Source of the DNA: Crocinitomicaceae bacterium
GTDB lineage: Bacteria; Bacteroidota; Bacteroidia; Flavobacteriales_D; Crocinitomicaceae
Direction of reading: 5' to 3'
DNA length: 64,000 nt
Assembly: GCA_016719925.1 (NCBI GenBank)
Contig: JADJYC010000012.1
Coordinates: 66,838 to 130,837 of the forward strand
The position numbers and the translations under genes are program-made. Of the stretch, positions 47,061 through 58,295 are shown one piece after another (positions within the stretch are counted from its first letter, which is position 1; each line of letters opens with the position of its first letter). The notes under the pieces were generated by a model. That model ran no database searches. It was not told where the DNA came from and saw only the letters and a list, made by a program, of their open reading frames with translations.

Positions 47061-49411
47061 TTTTTTCCCTTTCAGATTGGTAAGAATAGTAACCAGAAGT
47101 ACAACAGAAATTGAACTTACCGGCATCAGTACCGCCGCAACAAGTGGCGTTAAAGTTCCGCTCAGAGCAAAAGACAATCCAATCAGATTGTAACAGATAG
47201 AAAATACATAACTCAGTTTCACCACACCTTTATTGTATTTGCAATACTCCATAAAAGCATCCAGCTGACTGAGTTTCTGACCATCTATAATTCCATCTGA
47301 TGATGGTGAGAAAGAATACACGTCATCCACAACAGATACTCCAACATTACTTTGTTTTAAAGCGCCCGCATCATTCAGGCCATCACCTAACATCATTACT
47401 TTTTTACCTTTTTTCTGCAACTCTGAAATGAAATTCAGTTTGTCTTCCGGCTGCTGATTAAAGTTTAATGTTGTACCTGCCGGAACTAATTTTTCCAGTT
47501 TTTCTTTTTCGGATTCATTATCACCTGAAAGAATGTGAAGCTGATATTTTTTTCCAAGCTGACGGAAAAGAATTTCTATGTCTTTTCTGTATGAATTTGC
47601 AAAGGTGAATGCGCCCAGAACTTTATCATTTTTTCTGACAAATACTTTGGTTCCCAGAGATGTGTTTTGGGCTTGCGTAAATGCACTGCTTCCAATCAGA
47701 TATTCTTCTCCGTTTACAGTTACCTGAATTCCTTTACCTGCAATTTCTGTAAGATTTTCAAGCGTGACATTTGTCTTTACCTGATGGAGAAATTTATGGA
47801 TCTGTCTGCTTAACGGGTGAGAAGATTGAGCAGTGATTGTTGAAATAATCAGATTTTCATTTTCATCCAATGGTTCACCTTTCCATTTGAGTTCTGATTG
47901 ATTGTTATGGGTAATTGTTCCCGTTTTGTCAAAAACAATATCTGTAATACGTGACACCGATTCAATCACTTTGGATGATCTCAGGTAAAATGATTTTTTT
48001 CCCATAATTCGGATACCGTTCCCATAGGTGAATGGTACCGATAATGCAATTGCACAAGGGCAGGCAATAATCAGAACAGAAACAATCACAAAAAGCCATT
48101 TGGAAGGATCCATGATCAGCCAGTAAATAGCACCAATTGCAGCAATCAGAAGTATAGCGAAAGTAAAATACCGCGTTATGTCTTCAGTGAATGAACGGTC
48201 ATTTTTTTCTTTGTCAAAACCGGATTGTTCCAGAGTTTGGTGAGATAAGAATTCTCAACATCTTTTTCGGTTTCAATTTCAATGGAAGATCCTTCCTGTC
48301 TTCCGCCGGCAAATAATTTTTCTCCCGATTTTTTTGAAATTAAAGCTGATTCACCGGTTACAAAACTGTAGTCAATTCTTCCTTCTCCGCTGATCAGTTT
48401 TGCATCTGCCGGAATCAATTCATTATTTCGTATCACTAATCTGTCACCAGCTTTGATGCTTTGAAGCGGAACAATTTTCTCTGTTTCATTTTCAATTTTA
48501 GAAACAGCAATTGGAAAATACGATTTATAATCTCTTTCAAAATTAATAGAGCCATAGGTTGTTTGCTGAAACCACTTTCCAACAAGTAAGAAGAAAATCA
48601 ATCCGGCAAAAGAATCTAAATAACCCGCGCCCGTATTGGTAAAAATCTCATACAATGATTGAAAATAGAAAGCAAGAATTCCCAGCGTGATAGGCACATC
48701 AATGTTAATGTGTTTTGTGGTGACTGCTTTCCAGGCAGATTTGAGATAATCAATATCACAATAGAGGAGAATTGGTATTGATAACAGCAAATTCAGATAT
48801 TTGAATACGTCCTGAAAATTTTCATAAGTAGAATCGATTCCCAGATATTCAGGGAAACTGAGCAGCATCATATTTCCAAAACAAAAGCCCGCTATTCCAA
48901 TTTGGATAATGAGTCTTTTATCTGATCTGAATTTTTTGGATCCCGGCTCATAATCTTTCATGCTTATGGAGGGCGGATAACCTATTGTTCCCAGCAATTC
49001 AGCCAGTTCACGCAAACTCAGCAAAGATTCATCAAACGTAACTTCTACTTCTTTTTTGACAAAGTTGACCTGACTGCTGATGACTCCCTGTTTTATTTTT
49101 GACAGTCTTTCCAATAACCACAGGCAGGATGAACAGTGAATCTGAGGAATAAAAAAACGAATTCGTGAAATATTTCCTTCACTGAAAAAAACAAACCGTT
49201 CCCTGAATTCGGGTAAATCCAGAAAATTAAATTTTCCCTGATAATTTTTACCGGCTTTGAGTCCGGGATTTTTTTCCAGTGTATAATAATTTTCAAGTGA
49301 ATTTCCACTTAAAATTTCATAGACCGTCTGACAGCCTTCACAGCAAAAATGCTTGTTATCAAACTGTAAATCAACCTCACAGGGTCCGGCGCAATGGAAG
49401 CAAGTATTCAT
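47052..49411 (-). CDS. Heavy-metal (copper-type) P-type ATPase, CcoI-like (frameshifted)
   Basis: Exports copper, probably for CuB insertion in cbb3 oxidase. The N-terminus is Cys-rich (CFHCAGPCEV, FCCEGCQTVY) as in Bacteroidota CcoI proteins, followed by an HMA domain with IHCSSCLWLLE, membrane helices, the actuator motif (DYSFVTGES), CPCAIALS ion-binding helix, DKTGTIT phosphorylation site and GDGLNDAGAL hinge. The open frame breaks near 48230. Restoring one base gives KLLEQSGFDKEKNDRSFTEDITRYF and rejoins the protein (about 786 residues). I chose the ATG at 49411, which places the Cys motif at the N-terminus. Confidence 0.9.
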
Positions 49412-49461
49412 TTGAGTCTTTAGGGTACTGCAAAATTCCTTTATTCTGCTTATTTTTATCC

Positions 49462-49473
49462 TGATAAATATCA
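49462..49473. promoter_or_regulatory. Fnr-like core TGAT-N4-ATCA before the histidine kinase
   Basis: TGATAAATATCA carries the Fnr core TGAT-N4-ATCA and ends 10 bases before the kinase start. Together with a TTGAGTC half-site at 49412-49418 it suggests that the kinase/regulator genes share control with the cco operon. Confidence 0.4.
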
Positions 49474-49482
49474 CAAAAGGAT

Positions 49483-51040
49483 TTGACATTAAAACTTGAT
49501 ATAGCAAAATTTGCCGGTCAGACAGTTTATGAAATCCTGTTTGCTTCCATTAATGAGGGCGTTATTATTGTAGGTAAAGACGGATCTATTTTGCTGGCAA
49601 ATCCAAGAGCTAATGAACTTTTTGGTTATGGTGCTGAAGAACTTGAAGGGAAAAAAGTGGAGGATCTTGTTCCTATGGCTTCACGCCCAAACCACGCTCA
49701 GTTGAGATCTGATTTTCATCAGTCACCCCGTAAAAGAAGTATGGGCGCGGGGATGAACCTAAAGGCACTGAGAAAAGACGGCTCTCATTTTTACGTAGAA
49801 ATTTCTTTAAATCATTTTACGCTTGAAGGAGATGTATTTGTTGCTGCGCTGATAACTGATATTTCCAAACGGGTAGAACAGGAAATGGTCATTCGGGAAC
49901 TGAATGCAGATCTGGAGAAAAAGGTCAATGAACGTACTATTGAGGTAAGGGAAAGTCAGGAACTGTATTCTGCCATTGCCCGTAATTTTCCCAATGGAAC
50001 AATCAACGTTTTTGACCGCGATCTGAACTATGTTTTTGTAGAAGGGAAAGAATTGTATCAATTAGGAATTACCAGTGAAAAACTTATTGGAACCTCATAT
50101 CTGAACCGGCTTGCACCTGCTATCAGACCTCAGATAGGATCGGCTTTGGCAAGAGTTTTTAACGGTGATCCGCAGGATTTTGAAATAGAGTATAAGGAAC
50201 ATTTTTACAGACTTACTGCCGTACCGTTATCCAGAAAAAATGATGTAATTGATAAAATTCTGGTTGTTGAACAAAATATCACAGAACAAAGGAAGGCATC
50301 TGATCAGCTGGAGGCAGCTCTTACAAAAAGAAAAATCACTGAATGAAATGAAATCACGCTTTGTAAGCATGGCTTCACATGAATTCAGAACGCCGTTGAG
50401 TACCATTTTATCTTCTGTTTCACTGATTGAAAAATACATTGAAAACGGATCGTATGAAAATACACCCAAACACATCAAGCGAATTAAAAATTCAGTTAAA
50501 GGTCTTACAGATATTTTAAATGATTTCCTTTCTGTAGATAAACTGGAGAATCAGAAAACGGACATTAAAATATCTGAATTTGATTATGCCGCTTTTGTTA
50601 AAGAAATGGTGGAGGACATGCAGAACATGTGTCAGGAAGGACAAATAATTGACTGGAAAATAAATGCAGAAAGAACAGTTATCAATTGCGATTTGAATAT
50701 CCTCAGAAATATCCTTTACAATTTACTGACTAACGCAATGAAGTATTCCAAAGAAGGACAAAATATAATTTATCACTCCTGGCTGACGGATGATTCCATC
50801 AGAATTATTGTGCAGGATTTTGGAATCGGAATTCCGTCACATGAACAAAAATTGCTTTTCACCCGTTTCTTCCGCGCAAAAAATGCAACCAATATCAAAG
50901 GTACCGGCTTAGGACTGAATATTGTAAAGAGCTATCTGAAAATGCTCGGCGGAACAATTAAATTTACCAGTGAAGAAGGAAAAGGAACTACCTTTGAAAT
51001 AGAAATACCCATTAACCAAACTCAGGATAACAATGAATAA
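49483..51040 (+). CDS. PAS-domain sensor histidine kinase (frameshifted)
   Basis: Cytoplasmic (no membrane helix) two-component kinase. A PAS domain (about 17-130; EILFASINEGVIIVGKDGSILLANPRANELFGY) with a PAC end (DISKRVEQE), a coiled coil, a second PAS domain (about 165-275), then HisKA with MASHEFRTPLS and an HATPase with NLLTNAMKYS, DFGIGIPSHE and GTGLGLNIVK. The frame breaks at ACAAAAAGAAAAATC near 50322-50336. One A fewer gives EAALTKEKSLNEMKSRF and a single protein of about 518 residues. The start is a TTG; no ATG is available in frame upstream before a stop. It overlaps the regulator gene by 8 bases. PAS without a membrane anchor suits sensing of redox state or oxygen. Confidence 0.88.
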
Positions 51041-52092
51041 AGTAATTGCACTGATTGAAGACAATCATGAAATGAGAGAGAATATTCAGGAAATTCTCGA
51101 ACTGGCAAATTATACAGTTTACAGCGCTGAAAACGGAAAAAAAGGAGTGGATGTCATTAAACAGCACAAACCTGATCTTATTCTTTGTGATATTATGATG
51201 CCTGAACTGGATGGTTATGGTGTTTTATATATGGTCAGTAAAAATCCTGAAACTGCGTCTATTCCGTTTGTTTTTCTGACTGCCAAATCTGAAAAGATGA
51301 TTTCAGAAAAGGAATGAACATGGGTGCTGATGATTATCTCACAAAGCCTTTTGAAGATACAGAATTGCTGGACGCTATTGAAAGAGATTAAAGAGGATTG
51401 AACAGTTTGCGCACGAATTTAAACCAACACCGCAGGGACTTTCTGATTTCTTTGAATCTGTTCAGGGAATTGAATCACTGGAGAAACTGGCGCATGACAA
51501 ACGTTCAAAAAAATTCAATAAAAAGGACACGGTTTTCTTTGAAGGGGATTATCCCAACTTTCTTTATTTCGTGAATTCAGGAAAAATAAAAACCTCAAAA
51601 ATGAATAAAGACGGTAAGGATTTTATTACCGGTTTATATTCTGAAGGAGATTTTTTCGGATATCTGGAAATGATTAAGGAATCCAATTATACAGAGGCAG
51701 CTTCTGCATTGGAAAATTCTGAACTGACCTTAATACCAAGAGAAGATTTTCTGAAATTATTATATTCTTCCAAAGAGGTTTCGGTGAAATTTATCAAAAT
51801 GCTGGCAGGTTCAATGACAGATAAACAGGAAGAACTGCTTAATCTTGCTTATGATACCGTAAGAAAACGTGTGGCAGATTCACTCTTAAAACTCAATGAC
51901 AAATACAATGTGAAAAATGAAAAAGATTTCACCATGAGTATTTCAAGAGATGACCTTGCTGCCATTGTTGGTACAGCTACCGAATCTGTGATCCGGACAC
52001 TTTCTGAATTTAAGGCAGACGGTTATATCAATATCAAAGGCTCAAATATTACTATCTTAGCCCCCGATAAACTGAGAAATTTCAGATTTTAA
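51033..52092 (+). CDS. Response regulator fused to a Crp/Fnr-type regulator (frameshifted)
   Basis: The N-terminal receiver domain has IALIEDNHEMRENI with the acidic pair and phospho-acceptor Asp53 (LCDIMMPELDG), Thr in FVFLTAK and Lys in DDYLTKPFED. A linker is followed by a cyclic-nucleotide-binding-like beta barrel (FFEGDYPNFLYFVNSGKIKTSK, YSEGDFFGYLEMI) and a winged HTH of the Crp type (SRDDLAAIVGTATESVIRTLSEFKADGYI). No Cys cluster for iron-sulfur binding is seen, so oxygen sensing would come from the kinase. Two frameshifts lie near 51293 (GAAAAGATG) and 51388 (GAAAGAGATT). Restored, the protein has about 353 residues. Confidence 0.87.
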
Positions 52093-52110
52093 ATTTTATA
52101 AACAAAACCA

Positions 52111-52630
52111 ATGAAAAAATTATTGATGCTTTCGCCGGTGGCTTTGTTACTGGCTTGTGGTGGTGAATCAACTGAAAACCACAACAACAACTGATACTAC
52201 CAAACAGGCACCTGTTGAACTGACAGATGATCAGAAAATTGAAAATTATTTAACTGAAAAAGGATGGACGGCTGAACGTGATCCAAGTGGCGTTTATGTT
52301 GTTACAGATACTGTTGGAACAGGTGAAGAGCGCCCCGGACCAATGGATGATGTGACTATTTTTTATGCAGGATATTTGCTTGATGGTACTCAGTTTGACG
52401 GAACTCAGGATGCACCTGCAACTTTTAATTTGTCTATGCTGATTGAAGGATGGCAGATTGGTATTCCAAAATTCGGAAAGGTGGAAAAGGTAAATTGGTT
52501 ATTCCGCCTGCTTTAGGATATGGCGCTCAGGAAGTGGGTGATATCCCTGCAAATTCTTGTCTGATGTTTGAAATTGAACTGGTGGATTTTGTTGCGTCTG
52601 TCGGCTGTGGAAGATGTTCCGGCTCACTAA
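52111..52630 (+). CDS. FKBP-type peptidyl-prolyl isomerase lipoprotein (frameshifted)
   Basis: Folding helper that isomerises prolyl bonds in the cell envelope. It has a lipoprotein signal (MKKLLMLSPVALLLACGG), a Thr-rich linker and an FKBP domain (VTIFYAGYLLDGTQFDGTQDAPATFNL, GWQIGIPK, KGKLVIPPALGYGAQEVG, DIPANSCLMFEIELVDF). Three apparent frameshifts lie near 52184, 52485 and 52603. The C-terminus after the last is uncertain; the frame ending at 52630 (SAVEDVPAH) stops before the terminator and is the most plausible. The gene follows the regulator by 18 bases and could be read through from it. Confidence 0.8.
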
Positions 52631-52651
52631 GATTAAAAAATACTGAATATA

Positions 52652-52690
52652 AATCCCGTCGCTATTTAATTGGTGACGGGATTTTTTTTT
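52652..52690 (+). terminator. Terminator after the FKBP gene
   Basis: AATCCCGTC pairs with GACGGGATT across a 14-base loop and is followed by nine or more T residues. Confidence 0.88.
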
Positions 52691-52765
52691 GGTGTATTTT
52701 CTTTCAAATGACAACAATCATTTTTGCTGCTCTCAGAAAACCTGACCTTTGAAAAAAAATGAAAC

Positions 52766-53994
52766 ATGCATTGGCCAAAACTTCCTGAAAAGGAAATTAA
52801 AAAAAGAGTGTTTGAAGCATTGGATTCAAATCTGAATTACCACAAAGAAAAAATTCTTGGAATTCCGGCAACATATCTTGATCAGGAACAATTTTATTTT
52901 GATGCACCTTTTTTAAAAGATGCTGCATTTTTGTCCGTACTGATTCATAATCCCAATCACATTGGTTGTCATACGTATCAGCAGGGTGAATCTTATTTTA
53001 AAGGAACGCAGCAGCTTGAAATTGATTTGCTGAGAATTTGTGCTGAGGAAATTTTTGGTGCTGAAAAAAATCAGTGGGACGGTTATGTTGCTCCCGGCGG
53101 AACTGAAGCAAATATTCAGGCACAATGGATGTACCGGAATTATTTTCATAAAAATAAAAATGCTTCATTAAATGAAATTGCGCTGGTATTTTCATCTGAT
53201 GCACATTATTCCGTTTATAAGGGAAGTAACCTTCTTGGTTTAAAAATATTGTTGTGCCGGTAAATGATGACCGAAGCTGGAATGAAAATGACCTGAATGC
53301 TAAACTGCAGGAAGCAAAATCGGCGGGAATCAAATATTTGATTTTTCACCTGAGTATGGGAACAACCATGTTTGAAAGTGTTGATCATACTTCCCTGATA
53401 AAACGCGTAACGGAAAAAAATAATTTTGATTTTTTCATTCACGTTGATGCCGCTTTTGGTGGATTTATATATCCGTTCACTTCGTCAGACAGAGATCTGA
53501 CTTTTGAAAATCCGTTAATCACTTCTATAACAATTGATGGGCACAAAATGCTTCAGGCGCCTTATGGAACCGGAATTTTTATCTGCAGAAAAGGGTTTAT
53601 TGAAAATACACGTACAGTTGAAGCATCTTATGTGCAGGGCACAGATTTTACCTTGTGCGGCAGCCGTTCAGGTGCTAATGCAATTGCTGTTTGGATGATT
53701 CTGATGACACATGGTTATGAAGGATGGAAATATCAGATGCAAAAACTGATTGACAGGACAGACCATATTTGTGAAACACTGGATGAACTGAAAATTAGTT
53801 ATTACCGGCATCCTAACATGAATATCATTGCCATTAAAGCGCATGGAATAAAACCTGAAATCGCTAAAAAATACCATCTTGTAGCAGATGATTTTCAGAA
53901 TCCCAAATGGTGGAAGATTGTAACCATGATGCACGTTGAAAAACGGTTGATTGATGAGTTTTTATTAGATCTGCATCAGAGCGTGTTGAATTAG
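52766..53994 (+). CDS. PLP-dependent (group II) amino acid decarboxylase, frameshifted
   Basis: Fold type I PLP enzyme related to glutamate, aromatic amino acid and histidine decarboxylases. Features: PGGTEANIQAQWM, DAHYSVYKGSNLLGL, HVDAAFGGFIYPF with the PLP-ring Asp, and DGHKMLQAPYGTGIFI with the Schiff-base Lys, then GSRSGANAIAVWMIL. The N-terminus IGCHTYQQGESYFKGTQQLE resembles the bacterial histidine/aspartate decarboxylase branch, but the substrate is open. A frameshift near 53246 (TTTAAAAATATTG) breaks the frame; one more A gives ...LKNIVVVPVNDDRSWN and a protein of about 410 residues. Confidence 0.85.
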
Positions 53995-54001
53995 CCTCCG
54001 G

Positions 54002-54110
54002 CATTTCAGCGAAAATCTGCGAAATCTATCGCGTAAATCAGCGGGAGAGAAATCCACAATCTCAATCATCCGCAGATGATCGCAGATAAAAAGGCGCTGA
54101 TTCCCGCAGA
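54002..54110. repeat. Degenerate ATCTGCG/CGCAGAT intergenic repeat
   Basis: AAATCTGCGAAATC, AATCAGCGGGA, CCGCAGATGATCGCAGATAA and GCGCTGATTCCCGCAG are arranged as an imperfect palindrome; AATCAGCG (54036-54043) and CGCTGATT (54095-54102) are exact inverted copies. This 'CGCAGAT' family recurs in the intergenic DNA of many bacteria and is not CRISPR. No gene content. Confidence 0.6.
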
Positions 54111-54187
54111 AGGTTGTCATAATTTCTTCAGAATTAATTATTAATACGCGCAATTCCACTGTAAACCAATAAATATCCAGATTTCAC

Positions 54188-54195
54188 TACCTTTG
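54188..54195 (+). promoter_or_regulatory. Candidate -7 element (TACCTTTGC) of queD
   Basis: TACCTTTG followed by C, 17 bases before the ATG of the queD/hemN operon. No -33 TTG. Confidence 0.4.
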
Positions 54196-54212
54196 CATCA
54201 AATAAATCTGCA

Positions 54213-54656
54213 ATGAACCTCAGGGTTACTAAAATATTTGACTTTGAAACGGCGCATGCCCTTTGGGGATATGATGGCAAGTGCAAAGACATTCACGGGC
54301 ATTCTTATAAACTTACTGTATCTATTGCCGGTAAACAGATTGAAGATTCTTCCAATCCAAAATTCGGAATGATTATCGATTTCAGTGATCTGAAACTAAT
54401 TGTGAAAAAGGAAATTGTGGATGTATTTGATCATTGCCTGCTGGTAAACGGAAATACGCCGCACAAAAATTATGCTGAAGTTGAAAGCGGATTTTCTAAA
54501 ATCATGCTTTGTACTTATCAGCCAACGTGTGAAAATATGCTGGCAGACATGGTTTCAAGACTATTAAAAAATCTGCCGGCTCATATTCAGTTAAAAAAAG
54601 TAACGTTGCAGGAAACCTCTTCCAGTTTTGCAGAGTGGCATGCAGATGATAACTAG
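54213..54656 (+). CDS. queD: 6-carboxytetrahydropterin synthase (QueD/PTPS family)
   Basis: Converts 7,8-dihydroneopterin triphosphate in queuosine/preQ1 or related pterin synthesis. The 147 residues contain the zinc ligands His15 (FETAHAL), His28 and His30 (DIHGHSY), the catalytic Cys24 (GKCKD), the DFSDLK motif, DHCLLVN, and QPTCENMLADM/LQETSSSFAEW at the end. It could also supply tetrahydrobiopterin; no other que genes are adjacent. hemN starts 2 bases after the stop, so they are co-transcribed. Confidence 0.93.
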   Translation: MNLRVTKIFDFETAHALWGYDGKCKDIHGHSYKLTVSIAGKQIEDSSNPKFGMIIDFSDLKLIVKKEIVDVFDHCLLVNGNTPHKNYAEVESGFSKIMLCTYQPTCENMLADMVSRLLKNLPAHIQLKKVTLQETSSSFAEWHADDN

Positions 54657-54658
54657 TT

Positions 54659-56047
54659 ATGTCAGATTCTTTAATTCAGAAATACAATATTCCGGGGCCG
54701 CTACACCAGTTATCCAACAGTGCCTTTCTGGGATGATAAACCTGCTCAGATGATCAGTCACGCATTGGAATTTCACTCAGTGACTGGAAAAAAACAATGA
54801 TCAGGGCATTTAATGAAAGCAATGATCAGGAAGGAATCAGTCTCTATATTCACTTACCTTTTTGTGAAAATCTTTGTACGTTCTGCGGATGTCATAAACG
54901 AATTACAAAACGTCATGATGTAGAGGAACCGTATGTTAAAACGGTGTTGAAAGAATGGGATTTGTATTGTGATCTTTTACCTGCAAGACCAAAAATAAAA
55001 GAACTGCATCTGGGTGGCGGAACTCCAACTTTTTTCAGTCCTGAACATCTGAGAGAACTCATCAATGGAATTCTGAAACGGGCGGATGAATTTCCGGGAT
55101 ATGAATTCAGTTTTGAAGCACACCCAACTCATACAAACAGAGAACATCTTCAGACACTTTTTGATCTTGGATTCAGAAGAAGCAGTTTTGGTGTTCAGGA
55201 TTATGATCTCAAAGTTCAGAAAACAATAAACCGCATTCAGCCGTTTGAAAATGTAAAAGCAGTAACTGATGCGTCCCGTGAAATCGGCTATACTTCGGTC
55301 AGTCATGATCTGGTTTTTGGTTTGCCGTTTCAAACTAAGGAAAGCATTATTGATACCATTGAAAAAACAAAATCACTCAAACCTGACCGCATTGCTTTTT
55401 ACAGTTATGCTCATGTTCCATGGATCAAAGGAGTAGGGCAGAGAGGTTTTGATGAAAATGATTTACCTAAAGAAGTAGAGAAACGGGTGTTGTATGAAAC
55501 CGGTAAAAAACTGCTGGGTGATTTGGGTTATTATGAAATTGGCATGGATCATTTTGCCCTGAAAACAGATTCACTTTACAAAGCTGTTGAAGATAAAACG
55601 CTTCACCGTAATTTTATGGGATATGCTGCAGGAAAAACCAAACTGATGATTGGATTGGGAATGAGTTCAATCAGTGATTCATGGTATTCATTTGCACAGA
55701 ATGTAAAAACCGTTGAAGAATATCAGGATCTGGTAAATGAAGGGGAAATTCCGGTTTTCAGAGGACATCTTTTAACAGAAGAAGATTTGATTATCCGTGA
55801 ACATATTCTCAATATCATGTGTCATTTTGAAACCAGCTGGAGTGAAGAGCGGCTCAAGTTTCCTGAATTGAATGCATGCCTGGAAAGATTGCGTGAAATG
55901 GAAGCTGACGGACTGGTAATGATTTCAGAAAACGGTTTGAGTGTACCCGATAAAGCCCGTCCTTTTGTGCGGAATATTTGTATGGCTTTTGATCTGCGTC
56001 TGATCAGAAACAAACCAGCAACGCGTATTTTTTCAATGACAATTTAA
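54659..56047 (+). CDS. hemN: Oxygen-independent coproporphyrinogen III oxidase (frameshifted)
   Basis: Radical SAM enzyme that makes protoporphyrinogen IX under low oxygen, thereby feeding heme to the cbb3 oxidase. Motifs: LYIHLPFCENLCTFCGCHKRI with the CxxxCxxC cluster, ELHLGGGTPTFFSPE, SFGVQDYDLKVQKTINRIQP, DLVFGLPFQTKES, YSYAHVPWIKGVGQR and RNFMGYAAGKTKLMIGLGMSSIS. The open frame only begins at 54797. Upstream frames MSDSLIQKYNIPGP then YTSYPTVPFWDDKPAQMISHALEFHS complete the normal N-terminus, so indels near 54700 (GGGGCCGCTAC) and 54797 (GGAAAAAAACAATG) are inferred. About 462 residues. Confidence 0.9.
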
Positions 56048-56057
56048 AGCATAAATC

Positions 56058-56503
56058 ATGGTACTTGATCACATCATCAACTGCGAAAAATATTACAATC
56101 AGCACCTGCGTTTTAAAATGGGATTTGAATTTTTGAAAAATCTCAGTGAAAAATCTTTTGAAGAAACGCGCGTTGATCTGGACGGAGACAATTGTTTTGT
56201 ATTGCTTTACCGGGGAGATGGCAGAGGATCGGATCAGGTCACTCTGGAGCGCACAGAAATTATATTGATATTCAATACGTTTTTGATGGTTCTGATCTGA
56301 TAGGTTATCGTGATTTATCTGAATGTCAGAAAATCAAACAGGAGTATGACTCTGAGAAAGATTTTATTTTTTTCAAAGATGCACCGTCCTGCAATATTGA
56401 TGTTCAGAAAAAATATTTTACACTCTTTTTTCCGAATGACGCACACGCTCCGCAAATAGGAACTGAGTTTATGCTTAAGGCAGTGGTGAAAGTAAAAATC
56501 TGA
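56058..56503 (+). CDS. YhcH/YjgK/YiaL-family protein (frameshifted)
   Basis: Small cupin-like metal-binding protein of the DUF386 family linked in some bacteria to sugar or sialic acid metabolism; E. coli YhcH and TabA belong here. Signatures: VLDHIINCEKYYN at the start, then LEAHRNYIDIQYVFDGSDLIGY with the metal-ligand His and Glu, and FTLFFPNDAHAPQI with further His. The frame breaks near 56247 (CTGGAGCGCAC); one more base gives LEAHRNYID. Starts 10 bases after hemN and probably ends the operon. About 149 residues. Confidence 0.85.
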
Positions 56504-56518
56504 TAAAGGTTTGATTTC

Positions 56519-58295
56519 TTAAGAAGTTGCAAATCGTTTTCTTCTGATTATAAAGAAGGTCAATCCAAGCAATGTAATTGAAACAATCGGCAGAATGATG
56601 TTGAGCATTCTCCAGAATTCTTTTTCTTCAATTATTCTTTCAGTATCCAGCATTCTTAACGTAATTGTTTTTGAGCGCACATCTATCAGGGAATAATCAT
56701 CCATCATATAATCAATGGAGTTGAGAACAAACTCTCTGTTTCCGTAAATATTTTTTGGTGATCCGTTTTGGTTTCTTACCTGATAAACATCTGTATTCAA
56801 CGGCACAGGATAATATTTCATCACACCATCTTTAATCACTGAATCCACTTCGTTTCTGATAATATCACCATCTGATACAACCAGCATTTTTGTGGAATCA
56901 CTCAGCACTCTTGTTTTGTAATCCGGCGAACTGGTAAATGCATCTGAAATTCTGTTTTCAAATGCTGAAGTGAAATTACCTTCCAATAAAACAGCTACCG
57001 GAAATTCACCCTGTGTTCCGTCATTGAATTTTGGTTCAACATCAATGATTGAATAGTTCACTCTTGGTTTGCCTTTAAACACGCGCGAATTGAATGATGA
57101 TTTTAATAAAACAGTTTTGGTAATACTTGTGTTTTCATTATTGACTAATTCAACGGAGCTGGTGTATTCACCTTTTATCGGATCTATATTTTTGGTGATC
57201 GGGTGAGATTCACGCTGCAGCTTTGGATAAAAATACCAGTCAACCACTTCCAGCGGGTGTCCCGGAACATAAAGCGGAGCGCATTCTTTGTCAATAATTA
57301 AATCCTGATTGAGGCGTGCGCCGTATTTGAAAAGCATGTCTTTTTCAATATTCAGTCCGGCATCTACTCCAAATGATTCTCCGGTAAAATAAAGTGAATC
57401 ACGGTCAACAAAAAGCGGATCAACAAACCACAAAACTTTTCCTCCGTTCATAATAAACTGGTCAATCACAAATTTGTCTTTTTCAGTGAAACGTTGGGTA
57501 GGAGCTGCAACAATGAGTGCGTCTATTTCATCAAGTGCGTTTAGTTGTCCGTTAATAGTAACATCTTCCAGCAAATAATATTTCATCAATCCCATTCTGA
57601 CATCTGCTGTCTGAACCGGCATTAATTCACCTTGTCCCTGTAAAAATCCTACCGTTGGTTTATCTTCTGCAGTGACTCTTCTGATAGCTGAGATAAAAAG
57701 ATATTCCAGATTATTGATGGTCTGATCTGCCAGGTTACGGATATCTTCTTTTGCAAAAATGACACGTTTGTTAAAGAACTGAAGATGATCCACCGTTAAT
57801 CCTTTATATTCAATCACAGCACCCGGCCAGATGGTTTTTATTTCCGCTTTTCCGGATTCAATTATTTCAATATCGCACGGAATTATTCCACGCCCTTTAT
57901 CATACAATCCTTCCTGAACCTGTAAATTATAATCTGCATCTTCATCTCCGTTGGGATCTATAAATTCATATTGAACCTTATCACCTGCGTAAACAATAAA
58001 TTCATCCAGTTTTTCCTGAATGGCATTTCTGATTTTCATGATATCAGCAGGCAAATCTCCCTCCAGATAAATTTTGAAAAATACACGGTCATTGATTCGG
58101 GCATCATCTTCCAGCAAGGCAATGGTATTGGGTGAAAGTGAATGTCTTTTATCTTCAGTTAAATCAAATCTGCCAAAGAAAAAGAAAATATATAATTGAC
58201 AGTATGACTATAGCAACTGTTGCGGCATACATCCAGATGTCTTTTTTAAAACTCCGGGCAGAATTCTGGGTGGTATTTTTAGATGCTTCTACCAT
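56519..58295 (-). CDS. gldG: Gliding motility ABC-type protein GldG (frameshifted)
   Basis: The substrate-binding-like/auxiliary subunit of the GldAFG complex, needed for gliding in Flavobacterium. It has an N-terminal membrane helix (about 22-45), a large periplasmic ABC_transp_aux domain (IIPCDIEIIESGKAEIK, FLQGQGELMPVQTADVRMGL, VIDQFIMNGGKVLWFVDP) and a C-terminal helix (MLNIILPIVSITLLGLTFFIIRRKR). The open frame starts at 58117, but the family N-terminus continues upstream: RFDLTEDKRHSLSPNTIALLEDD in the main frame and MVEASKNTTQ...IIYFLF in the other, joined by one indel near 58166. The ATG at 58295 overlaps the gldF stop. Confidence 0.88.

Noticed and set aside
50322..50336. Programmed ribosomal frameshift in the kinase gene
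   Set aside because: The site is an A run like many other breaks in the window, with no downstream stimulator visible, and such a site is not known for histidine kinases.
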